55,792 bases of DNA from Micromonospora sp. H61 (GTDB taxonomy: Bacteria; Actinomycetota; Actinomycetes; Mycobacteriales; Micromonosporaceae). Below the pieces are notes generated by a model that ran no database searches, had not been told where the DNA came from, and saw only the letters and a list, made by a program, of their open reading frames with translations. Shown piece after piece: positions 32,095 to 41,215 of this stretch (within the stretch, counting starts at the first letter, position 1; each line of letters opens with the position of its first letter). A program made the translations under genes and the position numbers. The stretch spans positions 1-55,792 of the forward strand of contig NZ_JAGPXY010000041.1 in the NCBI RefSeq assembly GCF_018070325.1. The letters are read 5' to 3'.

Positions 32095-32149
32095 GTCGTC
32101 GGCAGCTCGGATCGCCTTGGTCTGGGGCTGCGGCCCCGGCCAGCGAAGG

Positions 32150-32845
32150 TCAGCCGGCCTCGACCAACAGAATCCGGGCCAGCTCGGTGGGCTGGGAGAA
32201 CATCGGCCAGTGGCCGGTGTCCATGGTGACCAGTCGCCAGTGGTCGCTGGTCAGCAGTTTCGCCACCGTGTCGTTGGGCTCAGGCCCGTCGAGCAGGCAC
32301 TTGACGTACGTCGCCGGTAACTCACCCAGCGGCCGGGTCAGCACGGCCGGCTCGGTCAGCGTGGCCCCCGGGTGCGGCGTGGTGCCCTCGATCAGCCGGG
32401 CGATCTGCTCGTCGGTGAGACCCTGACCGTCGAAGTCGGCCACGCCGGCCGGAGCCCAATCGCCGCCGTTGTCGGCGAGTTGCGCCTCGAAGGCCGCCTG
32501 GCCCTGCCACCAGCCGGAGGCGAACGACCCACCGTCGACCGGCACCTCGGAATCCACGAAGACCACCCGGGTCAACCGGTCGCCGATCCGCTCGGCGGCC
32601 TGGCCCACCGGAATGCCGGCGTAGCTGTGCCCGACCAGCACCACGTCGCGCAGGTCGCCGCGCTCGATCTCGTCGACGATGTCCTGCACGTGGGTCTGCT
32701 GCCCGGCGGGCACATCCCGCCGGTCGGCGAGACCGGAGAGGGTCAACGCGTGCGTGCCGTGGCCGGCCGCCCGAAGTGGTGCCACCACCTCGTCCCATGC
32801 CGAGGATCCCAGCCACGCCCCCGCCACCAACACGAAATCAACCAT
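32150..32845 (-). CDS. Alpha/beta hydrolase
   Basis: A 231-residue serine hydrolase. The nucleophile elbow is VLVGHSYAGIP (Ser near 74), the oxyanion region is FVLVAGAWLGSSAWD and the catalytic His is in MDTGHWPMF near 213. The fold and length match the EstA/salicylate-esterase-like group. The substrate is unknown. It is convergent with the MFS gene. Confidence 0.85.
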   Translation of the reverse strand: MVDFVLVAGAWLGSSAWDEVVAPLRAAGHGTHALTLSGLADRRDVPAGQQTHVQDIVDEIERGDLRDVVLVGHSYAGIPVGQAAERIGDRLTRVVFVDSEVPVDGGSFASGWWQGQAAFEAQLADNGGDWAPAGVADFDGQGLTDEQIARLIEGTTPHPGATLTEPAVLTRPLGELPATYVKCLLDGPEPNDTVAKLLTSDHWRLVTMDTGHWPMFSQPTELARILLVEAG

Positions 32846-32925
32846 GGCCGGGACCCTAGCGGCACCCTCCGACAGCCCCGGAACGTCAGGACCAGGTGCG
32901 GGCCTGGGCCGGTGACCGCGAAGGG

Positions 32926-33543
32926 TCAGCCGGTGGCGTCGAGGTGGGCCGCGATCTGCCTCGGCAGCGGATAGCCTCGTTCGGCCGGCAGGTGGTCCGT
33001 GGCCGCCCGCACGTCATGGCCCCGCACCAGGTCCCGTACGCGGTGGACGGTGGAGGTGATGTCCGTGACGCTGACCGTCCAGTCGTCGACGTACCGGACG
33101 ACGGCTTCGCCGGACAGTCCGACCTGCAACGACCGGTAGGGCAACGCGCTCAGGTGCAGTGTCCGTTCCGGATCCCACTGCACCCGTACCGGGCTGGCCT
33201 TGAGTTGCCGCGACCACGTCGCCCGGTCGCCGTGCAGGCCCTGGTCGTAGTGACTCAGACAGGCTCTCGCCAGCGCCCACTCGAAGCCCTCCCGCGTGAT
33301 GTCGATGGACAGCACACGCTCCTGCCCGGGCTTGGTGGCCCAACCGCAGCGGTACATCATCCACAGGAACGACGGCTTGATCCAGGTCATCCGGTCCCGC
33401 TTGAAGGGGGCCACGAAGCGACCGGCGGCCACCGCCGGTAGCGCGATCTCCGGTGGGTACGCCTGGTACACGGTGATCGTGTCGGCCGAGAAACGAGCAC
33501 GGATCTGACGGGCAGGAACGGACACCCTGCGATCTTCACCCAC
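32926..33543 (-). CDS. DUF4291 family protein
   Basis: A 205-residue protein of the DUF4291 family, recognised by ITVYQAYPPEIALPAVAAGR, PFKRDRMTWIKPSFLWMMYR and GWATKPGQERVLSIDI. The biochemical role of the family is unknown; the many conserved aromatic and basic residues suggest an enzyme or nucleic-acid binder. GTG 33543 is chosen because GAGAGG lies nine bases upstream; GTG 33525 and 33561 are alternatives. Confidence 0.8.
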   Translation of the reverse strand: MGEDRRVSVPARQIRARFSADTITVYQAYPPEIALPAVAAGRFVAPFKRDRMTWIKPSFLWMMYRCGWATKPGQERVLSIDITREGFEWALARACLSHYDQGLHGDRATWSRQLKASPVRVQWDPERTLHLSALPYRSLQVGLSGEAVVRYVDDWTVSVTDITSTVHRVRDLVRGHDVRAATDHLPAERGYPLPRQIAAHLDATG

Positions 33544-33622
33544 CGGAGGGCACCTCTCCACCGGGTTTCGTACCCGAGCCGGGGGAGACCCGGTGCCGAC
33601 CGGCGGCTGCCGAACTGGGCAC

Positions 33623-33752
33623 TCAGGCGTGGTCCCGGGCGGGCGGCCCGATCTCCACCGGCATCCGGTAGATCTGGACCGGGTACTCGACGGCCGAGAC
33701 CCCGCCGTTGAGCCCGGCGGTCAGGTGCAGACCGTCGACGCTCAACCGGCGG
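33623..33752 (-). pseudogene. Possible C-terminal remnant of an unknown gene
   Basis: The minus strand reads LSVDGLHLTAGLNGGVSAVE, then YPVQIYRMPVEIGPPARDHA and a stop at 33623, with good codon use but no start. It may join by frameshift to FGTADWLSAEGTLPP, encoded in another frame under the 3' end of the MmcQ gene. I do not recognise the family, and this could be chance. Confidence 0.3.
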
Positions 33753-33769
33753 CAGGGTGCCCTCGGCGC

Positions 33770-34192
33770 TCAGCCAATCGGCGGTGCCGAAGGGCCGACC
33801 CGGGCGGCGAGCCGCTTCGGGGCCATGACCACGTAGCTCTCGGTGAGCAACTCACAGACCTCCTCCCAGTCGGTGTCCTCGTCCAGGACCATGCCCATCA
33901 CGTTCGGACTCCAGTCCGGTTTGTAGAAGGGGTGCCCGGTGGCGAGGAGCCCGGCGATCTCGTCGAGTGGCGACCGGAAGGTCAGCAGGCAGGCGGGCTG
34001 GTCGAGTGCGGCAGCCCGTGCGTGCACCGGCTGGCGGTCGGGGTCGACGGTGAGCACGTGGGCGATGGTCCGCTTGCGGATCCGCCAGCGGGTGCCCACC
34101 CAGGCGGGCTCCTCGTAGGTTTCCGGCAACCCGAGGCAGATCGGCCGCAGCCGGTCGAGGACCTCGGGCGGGACGTCTCCGGGTGCGGTCAC
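33770..34192 (-). CDS. MmcQ/YjbR family protein
   Basis: A 140-residue protein of the MmcQ/YjbR (DUF419) family: LPETYEEPAWVGTRWRIRKR, DPDRQPVHARAAALDQP and the C-terminal LTESYVVMAPKRLAARV. The family has a CyaY-like fold and no settled function, although DNA binding has been suggested. GTG 34192 is used because upstream codons lack family similarity. It is divergent from the acyl-CoA dehydrogenase. Confidence 0.82.
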   Translation of the reverse strand: MTAPGDVPPEVLDRLRPICLGLPETYEEPAWVGTRWRIRKRTIAHVLTVDPDRQPVHARAAALDQPACLLTFRSPLDEIAGLLATGHPFYKPDWSPNVMGMVLDEDTDWEEVCELLTESYVVMAPKRLAARVGPSAPPIG

Positions 34193-34345
34193 GGACAACG
34201 ACGCTAACCGGTCGGTGTGACACGTTCCGCTCGTCGAACCCCGCCCGGGCCGGTGGTGCGTGCCCCGTCGATCCGCCAGGATGGGCGGGGCGACAGTGGG
34301 CCGTCGCCCCGGCCCGACCCGCCCCCGTGCCCGCTGAGGAGTGCC

Positions 34346-36148
34346 GTGCCGTCCACCCTGCTCTCCCGCCGTGACCTCGACTTCCTGCTGCACGAGTGGC
34401 TGCGGGTGTCCGAACTCGTCGAGCGCCCCCGCTACGCCGAGCACTCCCGGGAGACCTTCGACGACGCCCTGGATCTCGCCGAGCGGGTGGCCACCGAGCA
34501 GTTCGCCCCGCACAACCGCGCCGCCGACCTGGCCGAGCCCACCTTCGACGGGCAGCGGGTGCGGCTGATCCCGCAGGTCCGCGCGGCGTTGGACAGCTTC
34601 GCCGAGACGGGCCTGCTCACCGCCGGACTGGACGCCACTGTTGGTGGCCTGCAACTGCCGCACGCCGTCGCGGCGGCCTGCTTCACCTGGTTCCAGGCCG
34701 CCAACGTGGCCACCTCGGCCTACCCGTTCCTCACCCTGGGCAACGCCAACCTGCTGCTGGCTCACGGCAGCCCCGAGCAGGTGGACACCTACGTCCGGCC
34801 CATGCTGGACGGTCGGTTCTTCGGCACCATGTGCCTGTCCGAGCCGCACGCCGGCAGCTCGCTGGCCGACATCACCACCCGCGCCGAGCCGCAGGCGGAC
34901 GGCACGTACCGGCTCTTCGGCACCAAGATGTGGATCTCCGGCGGCGACCACGAGTTGGCCGAGAACATCGTCCACCTGGTGCTGGCGCGCATCCCGGGCG
35001 CACCGCCCGGCGTCAAGGGCATCTCGCTGTTCATCGTGCCCAAGGTGCTGGTCGGCCCGGACGGGTCGCTCGGTGAGCGCAACGACGTGGCGTTGGCCGG
35101 GCTCAACCACAAGATGGGGTTCCGGGGCACCACAAACACCCTGCTCAGCTTCGGCGACGGCGCGCACACCCCGGCCGGCAGCGCCGGAGCGGTCGGTCAC
35201 CTGGTCGGCGCGCCGCACCAGGGTCTGGCGCAGATGTTCCACATGATGAACGAGGCCCGGATCGGGGTCGGCGCGGGCGCCACCGCGCTGGGTTACACCG
35301 GCTATCTCAAGAGCCTGGCGTACGCGAAGGAGAGGCCGCAGGGCCGGCCGGTCGGCGCGAAGGACCCGGCCGCCGCGCAGGTGCCGATCATCGACCACCC
35401 TGACGTACGACGGATGCTGCTGGCCCAGAAGAGCTACGTGGAGGGGGCACTGGCGCTGGTGCTCTACTGCGCGCGGTTGCTCGACGAGCAGAAGACCGCC
35501 CCGGCCCAGGCTGACCGCGAGCGCGCGCACCTGCTGCTGGACGTGCTCACCCCGATCACCAAGAGTTGGCCGTCGCAGTGGTGCCTCGCCGCCAACGACC
35601 TGGCGATCCAGGTGCTCGGGGGTGCCGGCTACACCCGCGACCACGATGTGGAGCAGCACTACCGGGACAACCGGCTCAACCCGATCCACGAGGGCACCCA
35701 CGGCATCCAGGCACTGGATCTGCTGGGACGCAAGATGATCATGCAGGGCGGGGCTGGTCTCGCCCTGCTGACCACGACGATCGGTGACACGGTCGAGCGG
35801 GCCCACAAGGTCGGGGGAGAGGCGTCCGAGCTGGCGGACCGGCTGGCCGCCGCGGGGGACCGGGTCACCGCTGTCACCCGTCGACTGTGGGCCGACGGTG
35901 ACCCGGTGCTCGCGCTGGCCAACGCCAGCGCCTACCTGGAGGCCGTCGGGCACGTGGTGATCGCGTGGATGTGGTTGGAGCAGGTGCTGGCGCTGCCGGC
36001 GGAGGGGGCCGGCGACGGGTTCCACGCCGGCAAGCGGCAGGCCGCCCGCTACTTCTTCGCCGTCGAGTTGCCCAGGACCGGCCCGCAGTTCGACCTGCTG
36101 GAGAGCCGGGACCGAACCACGCTCGACATGCGCCCGGACTGGTTCTGA
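34346..36148 (+). CDS. Acyl-CoA dehydrogenase
   Basis: A 600-residue flavoprotein of the long FadE/DmdC-like class. Typical blocks are FFGTMCLSEPHAGSSLADIT, FGTKMWISGGDHELAENIVH, the FAD-binding QVLGGAGYTRDHDVEQHYRD and NRLNPIHEGTHGIQALDLLG, with a catalytic Glu in the last. The extra C-terminal 150 residues fit the C-terminal helical domain of this class. It acts in fatty-acid or thioester oxidation. GTG 34346 is preferred over an upstream Arg/Pro-rich frame, with GAGGAG just before it. Confidence 0.9.
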   Translation: MPSTLLSRRDLDFLLHEWLRVSELVERPRYAEHSRETFDDALDLAERVATEQFAPHNRAADLAEPTFDGQRVRLIPQVRAALDSFAETGLLTAGLDATVGGLQLPHAVAAACFTWFQAANVATSAYPFLTLGNANLLLAHGSPEQVDTYVRPMLDGRFFGTMCLSEPHAGSSLADITTRAEPQADGTYRLFGTKMWISGGDHELAENIVHLVLARIPGAPPGVKGISLFIVPKVLVGPDGSLGERNDVALAGLNHKMGFRGTTNTLLSFGDGAHTPAGSAGAVGHLVGAPHQGLAQMFHMMNEARIGVGAGATALGYTGYLKSLAYAKERPQGRPVGAKDPAAAQVPIIDHPDVRRMLLAQKSYVEGALALVLYCARLLDEQKTAPAQADRERAHLLLDVLTPITKSWPSQWCLAANDLAIQVLGGAGYTRDHDVEQHYRDNRLNPIHEGTHGIQALDLLGRKMIMQGGAGLALLTTTIGDTVERAHKVGGEASELADRLAAAGDRVTAVTRRLWADGDPVLALANASAYLEAVGHVVIAWMWLEQVLALPAEGAGDGFHAGKRQAARYFFAVELPRTGPQFDLLESRDRTTLDMRPDWF

Positions 36149-36164
36149 CCGGTCCCGCCGCCCG

Positions 36165-36341
36165 TCACCGTCGACGGGACCGGTGGCTCACGGCCTGCCG
36201 CCCCTTGACGACGCCCCAGACGATCACGATCACCAGCGCGATCACGCCGATGATGATCAGCCAGCGGACCGCCTCGAGGATCAACCCGAGCAGGATCAGC
36301 ACGCCGGCGACCACGCCGACAACCCAGAGCAGTGCACGCAT
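36165..36341 (-). CDS. Small two-helix membrane protein
   Basis: A 58-residue frame starting ATG 36341 with GGGAGG a few bases upstream. Two hydrophobic helices, ALLWVVGVVAGVLILLGLIL and WLIIIGVIALVIVIVWGVV, are joined by a short EAVR turn. A basic tail ends in SHRSRRR, so the tail should face the cytoplasm. Function unknown. It lies in a gap between convergent and co-directional genes. Confidence 0.6.
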   Translation of the reverse strand: MRALLWVVGVVAGVLILLGLILEAVRWLIIIGVIALVIVIVWGVVKGRQAVSHRSRRR

Positions 36342-36438
36342 GTCGACCTCCCGTAACCGGCCGCGCCTGGTGCGGCCGGCCCCGGCTTCTCGTTCCCCGT
36401 CCGGCCGACACCATGCGGGCGCGGCCTACCGAAGTCGA

Positions 36439-37158
36439 TCAGGAGCCGGTACGCGCCACGTAGACGGTGTTCGCCGACTCCCCGCCGGTCAGCGGATTCG
36501 CGAACGGCACGACATGCGCGCGTACGCTCGCGAACACCTCGGTGAGCGCGGCGGTGAACTCGGCGTCCGGCGGGTCGTCCGACCAGAGCGCGAAGACGCC
36601 CTCGGGGCGTAGCAGGGCGGCCAGGCGACGCAACCCGGCCGGCGGGTAGAACGCCGCGTGGCTCGGGTGCAGGACGTTGCGCGGGGAGTGGTCGACGTCG
36701 AGCAGCACCGCGTCGAACCGCCGGCCGGGCACCTCGGCGTCGAAACCGGTGTCACCGGCCACCGCCGCGAAGAAGTCGGCCTGCACGAAGCGGGTCCGGG
36801 GGTCCTCGGCGAGCCCCGCCGCGAACGGCAGCAGCCCTCGCTGGTGCCAGTCGATCACGTCCTCGATCGCCTCCACCACGAGCAGTGAGCGCACCCGGGG
36901 GTCGCCCAGCGCCGCGCAGGCGGTGTAGCCCAGCCCGAGACCGCCCACCACCACGTCGAGCGAGTCACCGGCCACCTCGGCGAGGCCGAGCCGGGCCAGC
37001 TCGATCTCCGCGACCGGGAAGAGGCTGGACATCAGGTACTCGTCGTCGAGCTTGACCTCGTACACCTCGACCTGGAGTGCCGGGTCCCGGCGTCGGCGCA
37101 GGCTGATCGCGCCGATCGGGGTCTCCCGCCAGGCCAGCTCTTCGAAACGCGCGCCCAC
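36439..37158 (-). CDS. Spermidine synthase-like methyltransferase-fold protein
   Basis: A 239-residue Rossmann-fold protein. The nucleotide loop VVVGGLGLGYTACAAL is near residue 75, an acidic residue ends the next strand (VVEAIEDVIDWH), and FDAVLLDVDHSPRNVLH resembles the active-site loop of spermidine synthases. Actinobacterial members are usually called spermine/spermidine synthase-like and lack proof of aminopropyl transfer. GTG 37158 has GAGAGGG five bases upstream. It is divergent from eccB. Confidence 0.8.
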   Translation of the reverse strand: MGARFEELAWRETPIGAISLRRRRDPALQVEVYEVKLDDEYLMSSLFPVAEIELARLGLAEVAGDSLDVVVGGLGLGYTACAALGDPRVRSLLVVEAIEDVIDWHQRGLLPFAAGLAEDPRTRFVQADFFAAVAGDTGFDAEVPGRRFDAVLLDVDHSPRNVLHPSHAAFYPPAGLRRLAALLRPEGVFALWSDDPPDAEFTAALTEVFASVRAHVVPFANPLTGGESANTVYVARTGS

Positions 37159-37287
37159 GGGTGCCCTCTCGCCGCCGGATTCGTCCACGGATGGTAGCGG
37201 TTGCCCCGCGACGGGCGGCCACGCAGGGTCCGCAGGAGATCGACGCAGCGCATATCCTGTGCCCGGCCGATCCACCGGAGGTGACTC

Positions 37288-38673
37288 ATGCCGTCGCGGC
37301 AGGACCAGCTGCACTCCTACCAGTTCAGCGTCCAGCGGGCGGTCGCCGCCCTGGTGATGCGGGAGACCGACCCCGCCCAGTCGCCGTTTCGGCGGCTGGC
37401 CGGCGCCGGCCTGGCCAGCGTCCTGGTCGCGGCGATCGGGCTCGGTGGTTTCGCCCTCTACGGCCTGTTCGCCGGTGGTGGCAAGGGGTGGCGCGACCCG
37501 GGCGCGGTGATCGTGGAGAAGGAGTCCGGCGCCCGGTTCGTCTACCGCGAGCAGAAGCTGCACCCGGTGCTCAACTACGCCTCGGCGCTGCTCATCGTCG
37601 GTGCGGACCGTTCGAAGACCGTCCTGGTGTCCCGACGCACGATCGACGGGGTGCCGCGCGGGCTGCCGTTGGGCATCGCCGACGCACCCGACTCGCTGCC
37701 CGCCCCGGGCCGGCTGGCCGCCACGGCGTGGACGGTCTGCTCGACGGTCCCGGCCGGCGCGGGCGTCGAGGCGCCCCGCTCCGCGTTGCTGATCGGCACC
37801 GAGCCCGACGGCGGTCGGCCGTTGGGCGACGACGCGCTGCTGCTGCGCCACCCCGACGGCGGGCTGCACCTGGTCTGGCACCAGCGCCGCTACCTCGTCC
37901 GTGATCCCAGCCGGGTGCTGGCGGCGCTCGCCACCACCCGCGCCCAGGCGGTTCGGGTGGCGCCGGCGCTGCTCAACTCGCTGCCCGCCGGCACCGACCT
38001 CGCCCCACTCGATCCGCCCGCGTTGGGTCGGCCCGCCACCCGGGTGCCGGGTGCGGCGATCGGCACCGTCTACCTGGTGAGCAACTCCGGTGGCGGCCGG
38101 CAGTACGCGGTAGCGCTCGACGCCGGCCTGGCCGGCATCACCGAGTTGCAGGCGGGGTTGTTGCTGGCCCGCACCGGGCAGGTCGAGCCGGAGCCGATGA
38201 CGTTGGGTCGGTTCGCCGCCCTGCCCACGGTGCCGGATCTCGCCCCGACCGGCCCGAACGCCCCGCCACCGACCCCGCCCCGGCTCGCGGCCGGCGACGG
38301 CGGGGCGCTCTGCACCCGCATCGGCGACGACGGCGGGGTTGGTGAGGTGCGCTGGGGCGTACCGCCGCGGGACCTGACGGCCGTGCCCCGCACCGCGCCC
38401 ACCGGCGGCGCGGTGCTGGCCGACCACGTGGTGGTGGAGCCGGGCCGCGGCGCGGTGGTCGAGGCCGTCGCGGCGCCCGGCGCGACCGGCGGCGCGGTCT
38501 CCGTTGTCACCGACCTGGGCCGACGGTACGTGTTGGCCGACCGGGAGGTGCTCCCGATGCTGGGTTACCGCGGCGTGCGGCCGGTGCGGCTACCGGCCGG
38601 GCTGGTCAGCCTGGTGCCCGCCGGCGCCACCCTCGACCCGGCCGCCGCCCGCGCCGTCGCCGCCCCAGACTGA
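37288..38673 (+). CDS. eccB: Type VII secretion protein EccB
   Basis: A 461-residue bitopic membrane protein. The cytoplasmic N-terminus contains MPSRQDQLHSYQFSVQRAVA and LVMRETDPAQSPFRR, then one helix (about 38-62) and a large extracytoplasmic domain with repeats such as AIGTVYLVSNSGGGRQYAVA. This matches EccB, a core subunit of ESX channels. A strong GGAGGTGACTC lies just before ATG. No eccC, eccD, mycP or esx gene lies within the window, so it is either an orphan or the edge of a split locus. Confidence 0.88.
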   Translation: MPSRQDQLHSYQFSVQRAVAALVMRETDPAQSPFRRLAGAGLASVLVAAIGLGGFALYGLFAGGGKGWRDPGAVIVEKESGARFVYREQKLHPVLNYASALLIVGADRSKTVLVSRRTIDGVPRGLPLGIADAPDSLPAPGRLAATAWTVCSTVPAGAGVEAPRSALLIGTEPDGGRPLGDDALLLRHPDGGLHLVWHQRRYLVRDPSRVLAALATTRAQAVRVAPALLNSLPAGTDLAPLDPPALGRPATRVPGAAIGTVYLVSNSGGGRQYAVALDAGLAGITELQAGLLLARTGQVEPEPMTLGRFAALPTVPDLAPTGPNAPPPTPPRLAAGDGGALCTRIGDDGGVGEVRWGVPPRDLTAVPRTAPTGGAVLADHVVVEPGRGAVVEAVAAPGATGGAVSVVTDLGRRYVLADREVLPMLGYRGVRPVRLPAGLVSLVPAGATLDPAAARAVAAPD

Positions 38674-38732
38674 TCCGCCCAAAGCTGCGGCGGTGAGGGT
38701 GGGGCCGCGGGAGCAACGCGTGGCAGGCGGTG

Positions 38733-39338
38733 TCAGTGTGGCGGGCGGCGCAGGACGGTGACCGCGAACGGGGCGTCGTCGCGCCACGGGCGCAGGTCCC
38801 AGGTGGCGAAGCGCTGCTCCACGCGCAGCCCGGCGGCCACCGCGTCGGCGTCGAAGGCGGTCAGTGGGTAGCCGCGCTCGGTGCCGAAGCCCACTGTCAG
38901 CACGCCGTCGGGTCGCAGGTGCGCTGCCACCCGGCGCAGCACCTCCGGTTCGGTGCCGACGGCGACGAAGGCGAGCACGTTGCCGGCCAGCACCGCCGCG
39001 TCGAACGGCTCGGCCTCACCCAGCGCCGGCAGATCCAGTTCGGCGAGGTCGGCGACCAGCCACGTCGGGCCGGGATAGTCGGCGCGGGCGGCATCCACCA
39101 GCGCGGGGTCGGCGTCCACCCCGACCACCGTGTGGCCCCGCTCGGCCAGTGCGGCACCGACGCGGCCGGTGCCGCTGCCGGCGTCGAGAATGCGGGAGCC
39201 GGGCGCGACGAGGGCGTCCACCAGTCGGGCCTCGCCGGCGAGGTCCGCGCCCTCGGCCACGAGCTTGCGGAACCGGTCGATATACCACTGTGAGTGCTCG
39301 GGACCGGTGTCGGTCGCCCAGCGGGTCGGGTTGGCCAT
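38733..39338 (-). CDS. Class I SAM-dependent methyltransferase
   Basis: A 201-residue protein. SAM motif I is ILDAGSGTGRVGAALAERGH near residue 50, motif II is VVGVDADPALVDAAR, and the post-motif region is WLVADLAELDLP. The substrate is unknown. It starts at ATG 39338 and stands alone between eccB (convergent) and the sugar importer. Confidence 0.85.
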   Translation of the reverse strand: MANPTRWATDTGPEHSQWYIDRFRKLVAEGADLAGEARLVDALVAPGSRILDAGSGTGRVGAALAERGHTVVGVDADPALVDAARADYPGPTWLVADLAELDLPALGEAEPFDAAVLAGNVLAFVAVGTEPEVLRRVAAHLRPDGVLTVGFGTERGYPLTAFDADAVAAGLRVEQRFATWDLRPWRDDAPFAVTVLRRPPH

Positions 39339-39392
39339 GAGGCCACCGTATCCGGGCCGGTGGGGGCCGGGCGGGCGACCCGGACGAGACCA

Positions 39393-40259
39393 TCATCCCT
39401 TCTCCGCGCCGCTGGTCAGCCCCTCGGTGAGCAGCCGTTCGCTGGCGAAGAAGAGGATCACGATGGGCAGGGTGAGCACGACCGAGCCGGCCATCAGCAC
39501 GGTCTTGGGAACCTCCACCCCGTCGGCGAGCAGGGACAACCCCAGCGACACCGTCCACCGGTTGGGTTTGTCGACCAGGAACAGCAGGGCGAAGAGGAAC
39601 TCGTTCCAGGCGATCATGAAGTCGTAGAGCGCGACCGCCATGATCGACGGCATCGCCAGGGGCAGGCTGACACGACGGATGATGCCGAGTCGGCCGGCGC
39701 CGTCGATGGCGGCGGACTCCTCCAGGCTGACCGGGATGGTCTCGAAGTAGTTCTTCAGCATGTAGACCGACACCGGCAACGTCTGCGAGATGTAGACCAG
39801 CACCAGACCGAACAGCGAGCCGCGCAGCCCGGCGCGGGTGAAGACCACGAACAGCGGGATCGCGATGACGATCGACGGAAACAGGTAGACCGCCAGGAAC
39901 AGGAAGTCCACCTGCCTCCGGCCGAAGAACCGTAGCCGGGCCACCGCGTACGCGCCGGGGATCGCGACCAGGAGAGTGAGCACTGTCGCCGCGACGGCGA
40001 CCAGCCCGCTGTTGCGGATGAAGGTGAGGAAACCCTGGCCGCCGTCGTCGGTGGCCTTGAGTACCTCGGCGTACGTGGCCACGGTCAGCTCACCGAAGCC
40101 GACCACCAGCGCCCCGGGGTCGAGCAGCAGCCGCTCGATGGGGCGCACCGAGAGCACCAGCATGTAGTAGAAGGGGAAGACCGTGATCACCAGGAACACG
40201 GCGATCACCAGGCGGCGCAGCCAGCGCAGGCTCACCGTCTCGACCACGTCCCGGTCCAT
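39393..40259 (-). CDS. Carbohydrate ABC transporter permease, MalG type
   Basis: A 288-residue permease with six helices. The EAA loop, EESAAIDGAGRLGIIRRVSL, is near residue 190, and ALYDFMIAWNEFLFAL follows, as in MalG. It is the distal gene of an importer operon with the MalF-type permease and the lipoprotein. Its ATG overlaps the MalF stop (ATGA). No ATPase gene is linked, so a shared MsiK-like ATPase encoded elsewhere is likely, as is usual in actinomycetes. Confidence 0.88.
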   Translation of the reverse strand: MDRDVVETVSLRWLRRLVIAVFLVITVFPFYYMLVLSVRPIERLLLDPGALVVGFGELTVATYAEVLKATDDGGQGFLTFIRNSGLVAVAATVLTLLVAIPGAYAVARLRFFGRRQVDFLFLAVYLFPSIVIAIPLFVVFTRAGLRGSLFGLVLVYISQTLPVSVYMLKNYFETIPVSLEESAAIDGAGRLGIIRRVSLPLAMPSIMAVALYDFMIAWNEFLFALLFLVDKPNRWTVSLGLSLLADGVEVPKTVLMAGSVVLTLPIVILFFASERLLTEGLTSGAEKG

Positions 40260-41215
40260 CAGCCCACCCTCCGTCCGAAGAAGCGCAGATAGATCAGCAC
40301 GAACACGATGAGTACCACGGCCAGCACGACCGCCTGGGCGGCCGCGGCCCCGATGTCGGTACGGGCGGTGAGGAACTCGTACACCCGCACGCTGACCACC
40401 TCGGTGCCGGCGGCACCGCCGGTGAGCAGGTAGACGTCGTCGAACTTGTTGAACGTCATGATGAAGCGCAGCACGCCCAGCAGGGCGATCACCGGCAGCA
40501 GCTGCGGCAGCAGGATGTGCCGGAACCGCTGGGTGGGGGTGGCGCCGTCGACCCGGGCGGCCTCCTCCAACTCGCCGGGCACCGCCTGGAGCCGGGCCAG
40601 CAGGAACAGGAACGCGAACGGGAAGTACCGCCACGCCTCGAAGACGATCACCGTGGCCAGCGCTGTCGACTCCTGGGTGAGGAACGGCACCGGGGCGTCC
40701 CAGCCGAGCAGGCGTTGACCCCAGGCGTTGACGATGCCGAGCTGTGGGTCGAGCATCACCTGCCAGACGAACGTCACGGCGACCACCGGTGCCACGTACG
40801 GCAGCAGCATGGACGCCCGGACCAGGGTGCGACCCCGAAACGGTCGGCGGACGACCAGCGCGGCCACCAGGCCGAGCAGGATCGACCCGACGGTGCCGCC
40901 GATGCTGTAGATCAGCGTGACCCACAGCGTCTCGGCGAAGCCGGGGGTGTGCAGCACCCGGTCGATGTTGTCCATTGTGAACTCGCCGAACAGACCGGTC
41001 TTGCGCAGCGTGGCCAGCCGGACCCGCTGGAAGGCGAGCACCACTGTCCACACGATCGGGATGCCGATGACCGCGATGGTGACGAGCAGGGTCGGTGCGA
41101 CAAGCGCGAGCCCGGCCCGGGATTCGCGGCGGCGCAGGGTCAACGGTCGGCGCCGGGGTGGCGCCGACCGCTCCCTGGTGGGGGAGCGGCCGGGGCCGGG
41201 CGCGGTGGTGGTCAA
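40259..41215 (-). CDS. Carbohydrate ABC transporter permease, MalF type
   Basis: A 318-residue permease. An Arg/Pro-rich cytoplasmic N-terminus precedes six helices and the EAA loop ELEEAARVDGATPTQRFRHI near residue 223. It pairs with the MalG-type permease. The start appears to be TTG at 41215 in a four-base overlap with the binding-protein stop (TTGA). No better start is seen, and translational coupling would compensate for the weak codon. Confidence 0.87.
   Translation of the reverse strand: MTTTAPGPGRSPTRERSAPPRRRPLTLRRRESRAGLALVAPTLLVTIAVIGIPIVWTVVLAFQRVRLATLRKTGLFGEFTMDNIDRVLHTPGFAETLWVTLIYSIGGTVGSILLGLVAALVVRRPFRGRTLVRASMLLPYVAPVVAVTFVWQVMLDPQLGIVNAWGQRLLGWDAPVPFLTQESTALATVIVFEAWRYFPFAFLFLLARLQAVPGELEEAARVDGATPTQRFRHILLPQLLPVIALLGVLRFIMTFNKFDDVYLLTGGAAGTEVVSVRVYEFLTARTDIGAAAAQAVVLAVVLIVFVLIYLRFFGRRVG

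Noticed and set aside
33770..36025. Very long minus-strand open frame (about 750 codons) opposite the acyl-CoA dehydrogenase
   Set aside because: Only its last 140 codons (the MmcQ/YjbR part) look like protein; the rest is the reverse shadow of the plus-strand gene.
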